Origin: Candidatus Omnitrophota bacterium
GTDB lineage: Bacteria; Omnitrophota; Gorgyraeia; Tantalellales; Tantalellaceae
NCBI GenBank assembly: GCA_030631915.1
Contig: DAOVKF010000067.1
Coordinates: forward strand, 1 to 8,419
DNA length: 8,419 nucleotides
Reading direction: 5' to 3'
This document shows positions 1-6,617 of the stretch, piece by piece; position 1 is the first letter of the stretch; each line of letters starts with the position of its first letter. Both the position numbers and the translations under genes were made by a program. Under the pieces are notes generated by a model. That model had not been told where the DNA came from. It saw only the letters and a list, made by a program, of their open reading frames with translations, and ran no database searches.

Positions 1-1156
1 CGCCGCGCAATAAGGTTACCAGCTGCACTATCAGTATATCAAGGGTGCCGGCCTCATGCCCCAGAGCCTGAACAGCCGCCTTCATCCTCTTGATATATCC
101 GTGATGGTCCGGACCCAGGAGGTCTATCAATTCACCGTATCCCCTTTTATATTTGTCGTTATGATACGCGATATCAGGCGCCAGGTATGTGTATGAACCA
201 TCGCTCTTCACCACTACCCGGTCCTTGTCGTCTTTGAACCGCGTGGAAGCGAACCACCTGGCCCCGTCCTTTTCATATATGTAGCCGTTCTTCTCAAGCA
301 CGTTCAGCGCTTTTTCCACATCTCCACGGCCTTCGATCTTTGACTGTCTGGTCCAGGTGTCAAATGTGACCCTGAAATCCGCGAGATCCTTTTTTATAAG
401 TCCGGTCATATAATCAACAGCGTACTTTTTGAAAAATCGTCCGGTAGCAGGTCCCTGTTTGAGGAGGTTTCCGCCTTTTTTAGTTTTTATCTCTCTCGCT
501 ATATCTTCGATATAATCCCCCATATACCCGTCCCCGGGCATACTGTCCGGCCTGCCGAAAAGGTTGCGATAACGGACCTCGACCGATCGGCCCAGAAGAT
601 CGATCTGCCGGCCCATGTCATTCAGGTAATATTCCTTTGTAACCCGGTACCCGTTGAACATTAAAATACGAGAAAGGGAGTCGCCGATAGCCGCCTGTCT
701 CCCGTGCGCGATGGTCAGCGGCCCGGTCGGATTTGCCGAAACGAATTCAATATTCACCCGCTTCCCGTTTCCGTGCTCTGATCTCCCGAAACGGCCTCTG
801 TGTCTACTGATATCCATAAGCAGCGCCCTGTAATACCTGTCGGAGAACCAGACATTTATGAACCCGCTTTTGGCCTCGATCCTGTCGATGTAAGCCGAAA
901 ACCCGGTTCTGACTATCATATCCTGGATTGTGTTTTTTATGCCTTCGCTAAGGGCAAGAGGGGACATATGCGCGGCTTTTGCCAGCCGCATCGCGATATT
1001 CGAAGTCATGTCTCCGTGCTGTTTATCCCTGGTCGCCTGTAAACACTCTTCGATCCCCTCGGGAAAGGGTATACGCGGAAGCTTATCCTGAAAATATTTC
1101 CGGGCTGATTTTATGAAGATTCTCGAGATTTTTTCCGAAATGTCTATTCCGAACAT
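1..1156 (-). CDS. argS: Arginyl-tRNA synthetase, N-terminal 385 residues (3' end outside window)
   Basis: Class I aminoacyl-tRNA synthetase that charges tRNA-Arg with arginine using ATP in the cytoplasm. Residues 1 to about 115 form the Arg-specific N-terminal domain that contacts the tRNA elbow, with the typical HGDMTSNIAMRLAK stretch at 47-60. The Rossmann catalytic core begins at EFVSANPTGP (137-146) and carries a HIGH-like box, TIAHGRQA (148-155). DGSYTYLAPDIAYH (319-332) and LGPDHHGYIKRMKAA (347-361) are further ArgS core blocks. The frame stays open to the left edge, ending at VQLVTLLRG, so the KMSKR loop and anticodon-binding domain lie outside. The ATG at 1156 is the only upstream in-frame start, because an in-frame TGA lies two codons before it. 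It overlaps the rsfS stop by 13 bases in a different frame, suggesting translational coupling; no good Shine-Dalgarno site is visible. Oddity: the HIGH signature reads TIAH instead of HxGH. Confidence 0.96.
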   Translation of the reverse strand, partial: MFGIDISEKISRIFIKSARKYFQDKLPRIPFPEGIEECLQATRDKQHGDMTSNIAMRLAKAAHMSPLALSEGIKNTIQDMIVRTGFSAYIDRIEAKSGFINVWFSDRYYRALLMDISRHRGRFGRSEHGNGKRVNIEFVSANPTGPLTIAHGRQAAIGDSLSRILMFNGYRVTKEYYLNDMGRQIDLLGRSVEVRYRNLFGRPDSMPGDGYMGDYIEDIAREIKTKKGGNLLKQGPATGRFFKKYAVDYMTGLIKKDLADFRVTFDTWTRQSKIEGRGDVEKALNVLEKNGYIYEKDGARWFASTRFKDDKDRVVVKSDGSYTYLAPDIAYHNDKYKRGYGELIDLLGPDHHGYIKRMKAAVQALGHEAGTLDILIVQLVTLLRG

Positions 1157-1515
1157 ATTGCATCAAAATATTCTCTGGGAGCGTCGGACCACAACCGTTC
1201 AAGCCCGTAAAAGCCCCTCACATCTTTATAAAAAATATGGACCACTACGTCGGCATAATCCAGCAAAACCCAGTAAGGATTATTCCGTCCTTCTATGTGT
1301 AAAGGAAAACATTGTGTCTTTGATAATCCTTCTTGAATAGACTCGGAAATGGCATTGACCCTGCGGGCAGAGCTTGCGCTGATCAGCACAAACCAGTCAC
1401 ACACGCTCGAGAGCTCTCGTAAATCCAACAGGACGATATCCTGGCCCTTTTTCTCGGATGCGAGCTTTGCTATGGCCCGTGCTTTTTCGCGTCCTGCAGT
1501 TTTTTTACTAACCAC
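1144..1515 (-). CDS. rsfS: Ribosome silencing factor RsfS (Iojap family)
   Basis: A 123-residue protein of the RsfS/Iojap/YbeB family, close to the usual family length of 105-130. Family members bind ribosomal protein L14 on the 50S subunit and block subunit joining when nutrients are short. The family pattern is clear: AIAKLASEKKGQDIVLLDLR (14-33), the core CDWFVLISASSARRVNAI (39-56), then WVLLDYADVVVHIF (82-95) and YGLERLWSDAP in the C-terminal part. The start is a GTG at 1515. An in-frame TGA four codons upstream rules out a longer protein, but no clear Shine-Dalgarno sequence precedes it. It sits two genes after nadD, a common neighbour of rsfS in many bacteria, and its end overlaps argS by 13 bases. 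The 136 bases upstream hold no gene. Confidence 0.95.
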   Translation of the reverse strand: MVSKKTAGREKARAIAKLASEKKGQDIVLLDLRELSSVCDWFVLISASSARRVNAISESIQEGLSKTQCFPLHIEGRNNPYWVLLDYADVVVHIFYKDVRGFYGLERLWSDAPREYFDAICSE

Positions 1516-1546
1516 GCGTGCTGTTCAACATTTACTGCGGCCGTAA

Positions 1547-1564
1547 TTCATGGAATAACATGAA
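1547..1564. repeat. Perfect 6-bp inverted repeat in the spacer before rsfS
   Basis: TTCATG and CATGAA flank a six-base centre, 32 bases upstream of the rsfS GTG. The site could form a small hairpin in the rsfS leader or serve as a protein-binding palindrome. There is no T-run, so it is not a terminator. The arms are short and chance occurrence is possible. Confidence 0.35.
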
Positions 1565-1617
1565 CTGTATGGCCGGATTTTATCCCGAACCCTCTCAGTT
1601 ATGCGACGCAAAGAGGT

Positions 1618-1643
1618 GCAGGATCCAAAAGGAAAATTCCTGC
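1618..1643 (-). other. Imperfect hairpin just after the zinc-ribbon gene
   Basis: GCAGGA (1618-1623) pairs with TCCTGC (1638-1643) around a 14-base loop, nine bases past the TAA of the small CxxC gene. It lies where a terminator or mRNA-stabilising stem could sit, between that gene and rsfS. On the minus strand it is followed by a mixed sequence, not a run of T, so I do not call it an intrinsic terminator. The rest of the spacer (1516-1651) shows no convincing promoter, RNA gene or reading frame. Confidence 0.25.
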
Positions 1644-1651
1644 TTTCCTGA

Positions 1652-1795
1652 TTATTTGCCCAGTATCCGGTACATCCCTGTCCCACAATCAGGACAAGAA
1701 CCCTTTATGGCCTTTCTGCCATTTTTCATTGTGACCTCTTGCGCGTCCTTGATCTCTTTCTTCGCCTTACATTTCACACAGTAGCCTTCCGCCAT
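1652..1795 (-). CDS. 47-residue two-CxxC zinc-ribbon protein (DUF5679-like)
   Basis: A small gene translating to a 47-residue protein that starts MAEGYCVKCKAKKEIKDAQ. It has two Cys pairs, CVKC at 6-9 and CPDC at 34-37, spaced like a minimal zinc ribbon in which four cysteines hold one zinc ion. The segment between the pairs is basic, and the protein ends MYRILGK. I recognise the pattern as the DUF5679 family of tiny proteins, whose function is unknown to me; nucleic-acid or ribosome binding is only a guess from the fold and charge. The start is firm: GGAGGT lies five bases before the ATG, the best ribosome-binding site in the window. It lies 68 bases after nadD and has its own candidate promoter. 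The following 136-base gap before rsfS suggests it can be expressed separately from its neighbours. Confidence 0.9.
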   Translation of the reverse strand: MAEGYCVKCKAKKEIKDAQEVTMKNGRKAIKGSCPDCGTGMYRILGK

Positions 1796-1839
1796 CAAAC
1801 ACCTCCGATTGAAAGTTTAATATTTCATAACCCTGGTTA

Positions 1840-1867
1840 AGTTTATCATACCTGTATTAAAAGTCAA
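1840..1867 (-). promoter_or_regulatory. Candidate sigma70-type promoter for the zinc-ribbon gene
   Basis: On the minus strand TTGACT (1862-1867, 5 of 6 to the -35 consensus) is followed after 16 bases by TAAACT (1840-1845, 4 of 6 to the -10 consensus). The -35 overlaps the nadD stop codon. Transcription would start near 1833, about 38 bases before the ATG at 1795. It fits an internal promoter for the small gene and perhaps rsfS-argS. This is read by eye and unscored. Confidence 0.5.
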
Positions 1868-2460
1868 GAATTTCCGTTTGGCCCGGACGCCTTATAGAGC
1901 CCTTTCTCGCGTATATATCGGACCACGGCCGGAGGGACCAGGTGATCGACCGGCTCATTGTTCCTCACACGATCCCTTACCACAGTGGATGAAACATCTA
2001 TCCGCGGAATAAGGACACGGGTAACCTTCTCATCAAAGAGAGTATCCATATCCCACCCGGGCCGTGAAGCTATAACAAATGTCGTCATGCTTAAGATACG
2101 GTCCACTTCACGCCATGTTGAAAGGTCCTTCGCCGAATCAGAACCTGTCAGGAAAAAAAGTCGCGCGTCGCGGCCGTATTTATCCCTGAAATGCTCTATT
2201 GTTTCTACGGTATAGGACGTGCCCTGCTTGTCTATCTCATAAGTGGATATCTCGAACCCGCTATCCCCATCTACACAAAGGTGGACCATATTCAACCTGT
2301 CAACAGCGGATACGCGATATTCAACGTCTTTGTGCGGCGGTGAATATGCCGGGATAAAAACCACTTTATCCAGTGAAAGACAGCGCCGGCATTCCTGAGC
2401 CAGCGCCAGATGTCCCATGTGGATCGGGTTGAACGTCCCGCCAAGCATACCTATACGCAT
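1864..2460 (-). CDS. nadD: Nicotinate-nucleotide adenylyltransferase NadD
   Basis: Transfers AMP from ATP to nicotinate mononucleotide to give deamido-NAD, the penultimate step of NAD synthesis. The 198-residue product begins MRIGMLGGTFNPIHMGHL, with the nucleotidyltransferase GTFNPIHMGH box at residues 8-17. Other family blocks are FIPAYSPPHKD, TYEIDKQGTSYTVETIEHF, FFLTGSDSAKDLSTW and FVIASRPG. The C-terminal SSTVVRDRVRNN matches the ISST-x-(I/V)R motif of the family. I chose the ATG at 2460 because NadD proteins normally start right at this glycine-rich strand and because GGTGAT, complementary to the 16S rRNA tail, lies immediately before it. An in-frame ATG at 2490 would add ten residues with no family counterpart. 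The gap to proA is 106 bases and contains a hairpin. Confidence 0.96.
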   Translation of the reverse strand: MRIGMLGGTFNPIHMGHLALAQECRRCLSLDKVVFIPAYSPPHKDVEYRVSAVDRLNMVHLCVDGDSGFEISTYEIDKQGTSYTVETIEHFRDKYGRDARLFFLTGSDSAKDLSTWREVDRILSMTTFVIASRPGWDMDTLFDEKVTRVLIPRIDVSSTVVRDRVRNNEPVDHLVPPAVVRYIREKGLYKASGPNGNS

Positions 2461-2540
2461 ATCACCAGCGAGGTAACGATTGTTAACCATGCTCTTAGCA
2501 GCAGAACCTCAGTCTTCATACCAGCTACCGCCATTTTTCC

Positions 2541-2561
2541 ACTTGGGACGTCTCCCCAAGT
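2541..2561. repeat. 7-bp perfect inverted repeat between proA and nadD
   Basis: ACTTGGG (2541-2547) and CCCAAGT (2555-2561) flank a seven-base loop, starting five bases after the proA stop. The GC content and clean pairing make a stable RNA stem likely in the operon transcript. Neither strand has a T-run directly after it, so it is more likely an mRNA-processing or stability element, or a weak attenuator, than a classical terminator. Confidence 0.5.
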
Positions 2562-2566
2562 CGTGC

Positions 2567-3838
2567 TTATGGCCTGACCTGGCCGGTGCCTGTCACGATA
2601 TACTTATACGTTGTCAGTTCTTCAAGCCCCATGGGGCCACGGGCATGAAGTTTATCAGTGCTTATCCCTATTTCCGCGCCTTTGCCGAACTCACCGCCGT
2701 CCGTGAACCGCGTGGAAGCGTTCACGTAAACGGCCGCGGAATCAACGCGCATGGTGAATTCTTCGGCTTTTCCAGTGTTTTCCGTCACTATCGCGTCGGA
2801 ATGACCGGACCCGAACCTGGAAATATGGTCCACGGCCTCGTTCACCGAGCTCACGACACGGATATTCAGGACCAGGTCCAGATATTCAGTGGCAAAATCC
2901 TCATCGGTCGCAGCTTCTATATCTTTATCCGCGAGAATCCGCTCCGTCCTTCCGCACCCCTTTAATCTTACATGCTCTTTTATCAGTTTCTCAGCCATGC
3001 GCGGAAGAAATTCTCCGGCTATCCCCTCATGGACCAGCAGGGTTTCCATGGCATTGCATACCCCGGGTCTCTGCACTTTCGCGTTGAGACAGATCTTTTC
3101 AGCCATATTCAGGTCAGCCTCATCATCGACATAAACATGGCAGATCCCTTTGTAGTGTTTAATGACAGGCACCCGGCTCTTTTCCGCAACCTGCCGGATG
3201 AGCGACTCGCCGCCTCTGGGCATTATAAGATCGATCCTGCCCGAAGCCTGAAGCATGGCGTCTACGAGTGTTCTCGAAGTGTCCTCAATAAGGATAAAAG
3301 CCCCTTCATGAAGCCCGTGGGCCGAAGCGGCTTTTTTCATGGAAAGGTAAACCGCTTTATTCGAACACATGGCATCGCTGCCTCCCCGGAGTATGACCGC
3401 GTTCCCGGATTTTAAACATAATGAAACGCAATCAGCGGTCACGTTCGGCCGCGATTCATAGATTATGCCGATTACGCCTATGGGGACGCTCACTTTTTTT
3501 ATCACCAGACCGTTGGGCCTCTCGTGCCTCTCCAGGACCCTGCCCACGGGATCTTTCAGCCCTGCCACTTCCCGCGCCTGCCGGGCCATCCCGTCTATGC
3601 GTTTATCATCCAGCCGGAGCCGGTCCATAAACGCGGAACTCCGGCCGTTCTGTTCAGCCCTCGCGATATCCTCTTCATTGGCTTTCTTTATCTCGCCCCT
3701 CTCAAAGGCTATGGCATCCGCCATGGAGAGAAGTATCCTGTTCTTCCCCGCGGTAGAAAGGACGCTCAATTCTCTCGCGGCCTCCCTGGCCCTGCCGGTT
3801 ATGCCCTTGATCATCTCATGACCCTTGCTGTTAACCAC
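2567..3838 (-). CDS. proA: Gamma-glutamyl phosphate reductase ProA
   Basis: NADPH-dependent reduction of L-glutamyl 5-phosphate to glutamate 5-semialdehyde, the second step of proline synthesis in the cytoplasm. The 423-residue product is close to the usual 410-420 and belongs to the aldehyde dehydrogenase superfamily. Family blocks in order: IGVIGIIYESRPNVTADC (120-137), LKSGNAVILRGGSDA (142-156), IDLIMPRGG (202-210), VIKHYKGICHVYVD (225-238), the catalytic cysteine Cys261 in RPGVCNAMETLLVH (257-270), and the C-terminal YVNASTRFTDGGEFGKGAEI and STDKLHARGPMGLEELTTYK. The start is a GTG at 3838. It is preferred to the ATG eight codons later because GGAGGG lies six bases upstream, inside the last codons of proB. 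Only two bases separate the proB stop from this GTG, so the pair is probably translationally coupled. Confidence 0.98.
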   Translation of the reverse strand: MVNSKGHEMIKGITGRAREAARELSVLSTAGKNRILLSMADAIAFERGEIKKANEEDIARAEQNGRSSAFMDRLRLDDKRIDGMARQAREVAGLKDPVGRVLERHERPNGLVIKKVSVPIGVIGIIYESRPNVTADCVSLCLKSGNAVILRGGSDAMCSNKAVYLSMKKAASAHGLHEGAFILIEDTSRTLVDAMLQASGRIDLIMPRGGESLIRQVAEKSRVPVIKHYKGICHVYVDDEADLNMAEKICLNAKVQRPGVCNAMETLLVHEGIAGEFLPRMAEKLIKEHVRLKGCGRTERILADKDIEAATDEDFATEYLDLVLNIRVVSSVNEAVDHISRFGSGHSDAIVTENTGKAEEFTMRVDSAAVYVNASTRFTDGGEFGKGAEIGISTDKLHARGPMGLEELTTYKYIVTGTGQVRP

Positions 3839-3840
3839 GG

Positions 3841-4941
3841 CTATCCCTCCACAACAACCAGATTATCCCTGTGTATGACTTCGTCGTAATCCTTATGACC
3901 GAGTTCCTTCTCTATCCGGTCTGTCCTCAGGCCCTTTATCCGGTCTATCTCTTCTGAAGAATAGTTGGTCAGGCCTCTGGCGACCAGTTCCCCTTTTTCC
4001 GTCACGACATCGACCACATCCCCGTCAATGAATTTTCCGTCTGTGTCCAGTACCCCGCTCGGCAGAAGGCTCCTCCGGCCCTGCGCAACCGCTTTTGCCG
4101 CGCCCGGATCCACGATTATCCTGCCGCTGGGTCTGATACTATAGGCTATCCATCGTTTACGCGCCTTTACCTTCCTGCCGGCGGCTTCAAACAGAGTGCC
4201 GCTTTTTCCGCCGTGCGCGATGTCCAGGATCACGTCTTTCTTCCTTCCGTTCGCGATAACACACGTAATGCCGGACCGGGTGGCATTCCTCGCGGCTTCC
4301 AGTTTGGTCATCATGCCGCCCGCGCTTTCTTCACAGCCCTTGCCGCGGCAAAAAGACCTGATATCATCCGTGACCTCATCTACCCGTTCTATAAGGCGTC
4401 CTCTGTCGTCATACAGCCCTTCCACATCCGTCAGCAATATGAGCATATCCGAAGCTGCCAGGTCCGCGACCAGACAGGAAAGACGGTCATTATCTCCGCA
4501 TTTTATCTCCTCTGTCGATATGGAATCATTTTCATTGACCACGGGGACAGCTTTATGCTTCAGAAGCGTATTAAGGGTATACCTGATGTTCAGGAACCTC
4601 CTCCTGTCGTTAAAATCTTCCTGCGTGAGCAGTATCTGGCCTGCTATGTACCCGTTCTTTCCGAGATACTCGTTATAGATATCCATAAGATGGTTCTGCC
4701 CCACACTGGCGGCGGCCTGAAGTTCGGAAAGAGATCTCTGTTTTTTATCAAGCTTCAACAGCCCCAGCCCCGCTCCTATGGCCCCTGAAGAAACGACAAT
4801 AACGTCTGTGCCGCTGTTCATCAGTTCGGAGACCTGGGCCGCAAGATCGCTTATTATCCGCCGGTCTATCTCGTTGCGGCTATCCGTAAGCACCCTGGTC
4901 CCGATCTTGACCGTTATCCTCTTCGAATTCTTTTTTGACAT
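3841..4941 (-). CDS. proB: Glutamate 5-kinase ProB with C-terminal PUA domain
   Basis: Phosphorylates L-glutamate to glutamyl 5-phosphate, the first and normally proline-inhibited step of proline synthesis. The 366-residue product matches the two-domain form. The amino acid kinase domain (about 5-255) has VKIGTRVLT (11-19, nucleotide-binding Lys12), VVSSGAIGAGLG (49-60), PVVNENDS (133-140), the GDND box at 149-152, LLTDVEGLY (169-177) and GGMMTKLEAA (208-217, Lys213). A PUA domain follows (about 270-350), beginning after RKRWIAY with GRIIVDPGAAKAV. All expected substrate and ATP contacts appear present. The ATG at 4941 is required to keep the VKIGT strand, so the gene must begin inside obgE, overlapping it by 62 bases in another frame. 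The ribosome-binding site is weak (GGGA ten bases upstream), so translation probably depends on ribosomes leaving obgE. proA follows after two bases. Confidence 0.98.
   Translation of the reverse strand: MSKKNSKRITVKIGTRVLTDSRNEIDRRIISDLAAQVSELMNSGTDVIVVSSGAIGAGLGLLKLDKKQRSLSELQAAASVGQNHLMDIYNEYLGKNGYIAGQILLTQEDFNDRRRFLNIRYTLNTLLKHKAVPVVNENDSISTEEIKCGDNDRLSCLVADLAASDMLILLTDVEGLYDDRGRLIERVDEVTDDIRSFCRGKGCEESAGGMMTKLEAARNATRSGITCVIANGRKKDVILDIAHGGKSGTLFEAAGRKVKARKRWIAYSIRPSGRIIVDPGAAKAVAQGRRSLLPSGVLDTDGKFIDGDVVDVVTEKGELVARGLTNYSSEEIDRIKGLRTDRIEKELGHKDYDEVIHRDNLVVVEG
3845..3850 (-). promoter_or_regulatory. Shine-Dalgarno site that sets the proA GTG start
   Basis: GGAGGG on the minus strand ends six bases before the GTG at 3838. 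It lies within the last codons of proB. It decides between GTG 3838 and the later in-frame ATG at 3814, which has no site this good. Confidence 0.7.
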
Positions 4942-5899
4942 CTTTTATTTTCCCGTAAATCGTCTTTATGAGCTCCCCCAGCCCATCACCTTTAACAGCG
5001 GAAACGGGTAATACCCGTTTCCCGGTCCTCTTTCGGAACCTTTCCAGAGACCTCCCTGAATCAGACAGGTCCATTTTACCCGCCACTACTATGCGGGGTT
5101 TATCCGCCACACTCTCATCATATTGCCGTAACTCTTTCTCGATCTTAAAATAATTGTCAGCGGGATCCGATCCGTCCAGGGGGGCCATATCCACAAGATG
5201 AACCAGGATAACGGTCCTTTCTATGTGCCGGAGGAACCTGTCGCCGAGACCACGGCCGGTATGAGCCCCCTCTATCAACCCCGGCATGTCCGCGACAACA
5301 AAAGAATCATCATGAAATCTGACAACACCGAGCCTGGGGCTCTTTGTAGTGAACGGATACGGCGCTATCTTCGAATGGACCTCTGATATGCGTGATACCA
5401 GGGTGGATTTGCCGGCGTTGGGCAAACCGATCACACCCGCATCCGCGATAAGTTTCAGGTCAAGGACCAGCGTTCTTTCCTCGCCCGGCTCCCCCGGGGT
5501 CGCGTCTCTGCGGCCGCTATTGCCTTTTCCGCCGGCGCCGCCCCTGACGACCGTGATCCCTGTTCCCGGCCGGTTAAGGTCCCGCATGACAAGGCCGCAC
5601 GCGGCGTCCTTTACTATGGTCCCTACCGGAACTTTCACGACCCGGTCAAATCCCCTTTTGCCGTTCTTATTGTTAGAACCGCCATGCGCGCCGTTGCCCG
5701 CCCGGAAATGCTGATTGTACCTGAAATCAAGAAGGGTCTGAAGGTTGGTATCGCTTTTCAGGATTATATCGCCGCCATCGCCCCCGTTCCCGCCGTCAGG
5801 GACACCCTTCCGATGGAATATATCCTTGAACAGGCTCTGGCATCCTTTACCGCCCGAACCGCCTTTCACATAGATCTTTGCCCGGTCTATAAGCTTCAT
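4880..5899 (-). CDS. obgE: Obg-family GTPase ObgE/CgtA, without OCT domain
   Basis: Essential GTPase that acts in late 50S assembly and stress control. Numbered from the ATG at 5899 (339 residues), the glycine-rich Obg fold spans about 1-155, with KIYVKGGSGGKGC and PDGGNGGDGGDIIL. The G domain follows: Walker A GLPNAGKST (158-166), TTKSP in switch I, DMPGLIEGAHTGRGLGDRFL (204-223), G4 as GKMD (274-277) and G5 as SAVKG (300-304). The G4 Asn is Gly, which is unusual. There is no C-terminal OCT domain; the protein ends in a short acidic and polar tail, and the last roughly 20 codons overlap proB. The start was chosen because Obg proteins begin MKxID-type; in-frame ATGs at 5935 and 5923 would add 12 or 8 residues, and none of the three has a strong ribosome-binding site. 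Its position after rplU-rpmA is a widely conserved arrangement. Confidence 0.97.
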   Translation of the reverse strand: MKLIDRAKIYVKGGSGGKGCQSLFKDIFHRKGVPDGGNGGDGGDIILKSDTNLQTLLDFRYNQHFRAGNGAHGGSNNKNGKRGFDRVVKVPVGTIVKDAACGLVMRDLNRPGTGITVVRGGAGGKGNSGRRDATPGEPGEERTLVLDLKLIADAGVIGLPNAGKSTLVSRISEVHSKIAPYPFTTKSPRLGVVRFHDDSFVVADMPGLIEGAHTGRGLGDRFLRHIERTVILVHLVDMAPLDGSDPADNYFKIEKELRQYDESVADKPRIVVAGKMDLSDSGRSLERFRKRTGKRVLPVSAVKGDGLGELIKTIYGKIKDVKKEFEEDNGQDRDQGAYG

Positions 5900-5953
5900 C
5901 CGCGTCCGTCTTTTGCTTCCCATGGGAGACACCATGGGTATCTCGCATGAAAC

Positions 5954-6196
5954 TTATTCGGGAATAACGTTCACGACCCGCTTGCCGTCAAAAGTGACGA
6001 TGCCTTCGCATCTGGCAAAAAGCGTATCATCCCTGCCTTTTCCGACATTGAGCCCCGGCCTGTAACGGGTCCCTCTCTGCCTTATGATAATACTCCCGGC
6101 GCTGATCTTCTGCCCGCCGGAGCTCTTAACGCCGAGCCTCTGCGCATTTGATTCCCGCCCGTTGCGTGACGAACCCTGTCCTTTCTTATGGGCCAT
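5954..6196 (-). CDS. rpmA: 50S ribosomal protein L27 (bL27)
   Basis: Component of the large ribosomal subunit whose N-terminal tail reaches the peptidyl-transferase centre and helps place the tRNA acceptor ends. The 80-residue product begins MAHKKGQGSSRNGRESNAQR, the canonical form without the cleaved N-terminal extension seen in Firmicutes. It continues with GVKSSGGQKISAGSIIIRQR and YRPGLNVGKGRDDTLFA. It is slightly shorter than the common 85 residues because of the C terminus, ending VVNVIPE. AAGGAGA lies four bases upstream of the ATG. It follows rplU by 46 bases and is presumably transcribed with it. Confidence 0.99.
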   Translation of the reverse strand: MAHKKGQGSSRNGRESNAQRLGVKSSGGQKISAGSIIIRQRGTRYRPGLNVGKGRDDTLFARCEGIVTFDGKRVVNVIPE

Positions 6197-6242
6197 GCTT
6201 TCTCCTTGTCTTATCGCTCGCTAGTTATGTGTTGTGCCCCTG

Positions 6243-6557
6243 CTATTCAAAGTGGATATCCTTCACCCTGAGCTCAGTGAGGTCCTGTCTGTGCCCTTTC
6301 TTTGACTGGGAGCTCTTTCTTTCCCTGTATTTAAATACGATTATTTTCTTACCGCGCTTGTCACCGAGGATCTCACACTCCACATACGCGTCTTTCACGT
6401 ACGGGTCCCCGGTATAGTGCTTGTTGCCCTTTTTCCCGAACAGAACGTTCTCAACCTTGAGAATTTCGGACTCCTGCCCGCTGATGCGATTGACCGTGAA
6501 TCTGTCGTTCTTTTCGACCCTGACCTGTTCACCGCACAGTTCTATTATCGCGTACAT
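6243..6557 (-). CDS. rplU: 50S ribosomal protein L21 (bL21)
   Basis: Large-subunit ribosomal protein that binds 23S rRNA. The 104-residue length is normal. It begins MYAIIELCGEQVRVEKND, matching the family opening MYAIIxxGGKQYRV, although the GGKQ is CGEQ here. The C-terminal signature KIIVFKYRERKSSQSKKGHR is conserved in pattern. GGGAG lies eight bases upstream of the ATG, and a strong promoter sits about 60 bases upstream. It is the first gene of the housekeeping block and is followed by rpmA. Confidence 0.98.
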   Translation of the reverse strand: MYAIIELCGEQVRVEKNDRFTVNRISGQESEILKVENVLFGKKGNKHYTGDPYVKDAYVECEILGDKRGKKIIVFKYRERKSSQSKKGHRQDLTELRVKDIHFE

Positions 6558-6571
6558 TATCTTCTCTCCCG

Positions 6572-6587
6572 TTATTTGAACAAATAA
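6572..6587. repeat. 7-bp inverted repeat in the rplU leader
   Basis: TTATTTG and CAAATAA flank a two-base centre, just upstream of the rplU ribosome-binding site and downstream of the predicted transcription start. It may be a DNA operator-like palindrome or a weak AT-rich hairpin in the leader RNA. L21 leaders with autogenous control exist in some bacteria, but this one is too short and weak to assign to a known class. Confidence 0.45.
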
Positions 6588-6617
6588 GAAATGGTTCCAA
6601 ACACGCCTGGCGGATTA

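Noticed and set aside
1582..1607. CTGAGA followed by GGGTTCGGGAT on the minus strand, faintly like a TPP riboswitch core
   Set aside because: The partner helices and the conserved ACCTGAT-type block are missing, and rsfS-argS is not a thiamine target.
1618..1643. Stem after the zinc-ribbon gene as an intrinsic terminator
   Set aside because: Only six pairs around a long loop and no T-run after it on the minus strand.
3465..3821. Long plus-strand open frame antisense to proA, and similar plus-strand frames across obgE, proB and nadD
   Set aside because: They lie fully opposite well-conserved genes, lack ribosome-binding sites and resemble no family; they reflect codon bias of the real minus-strand genes.
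5900..5935. N-terminal 12-residue extension of ObgE from the ATG at 5935
   Set aside because: Not fully excluded, but the family begins at the MKLIDRAKIYV position and the extension has no counterpart.
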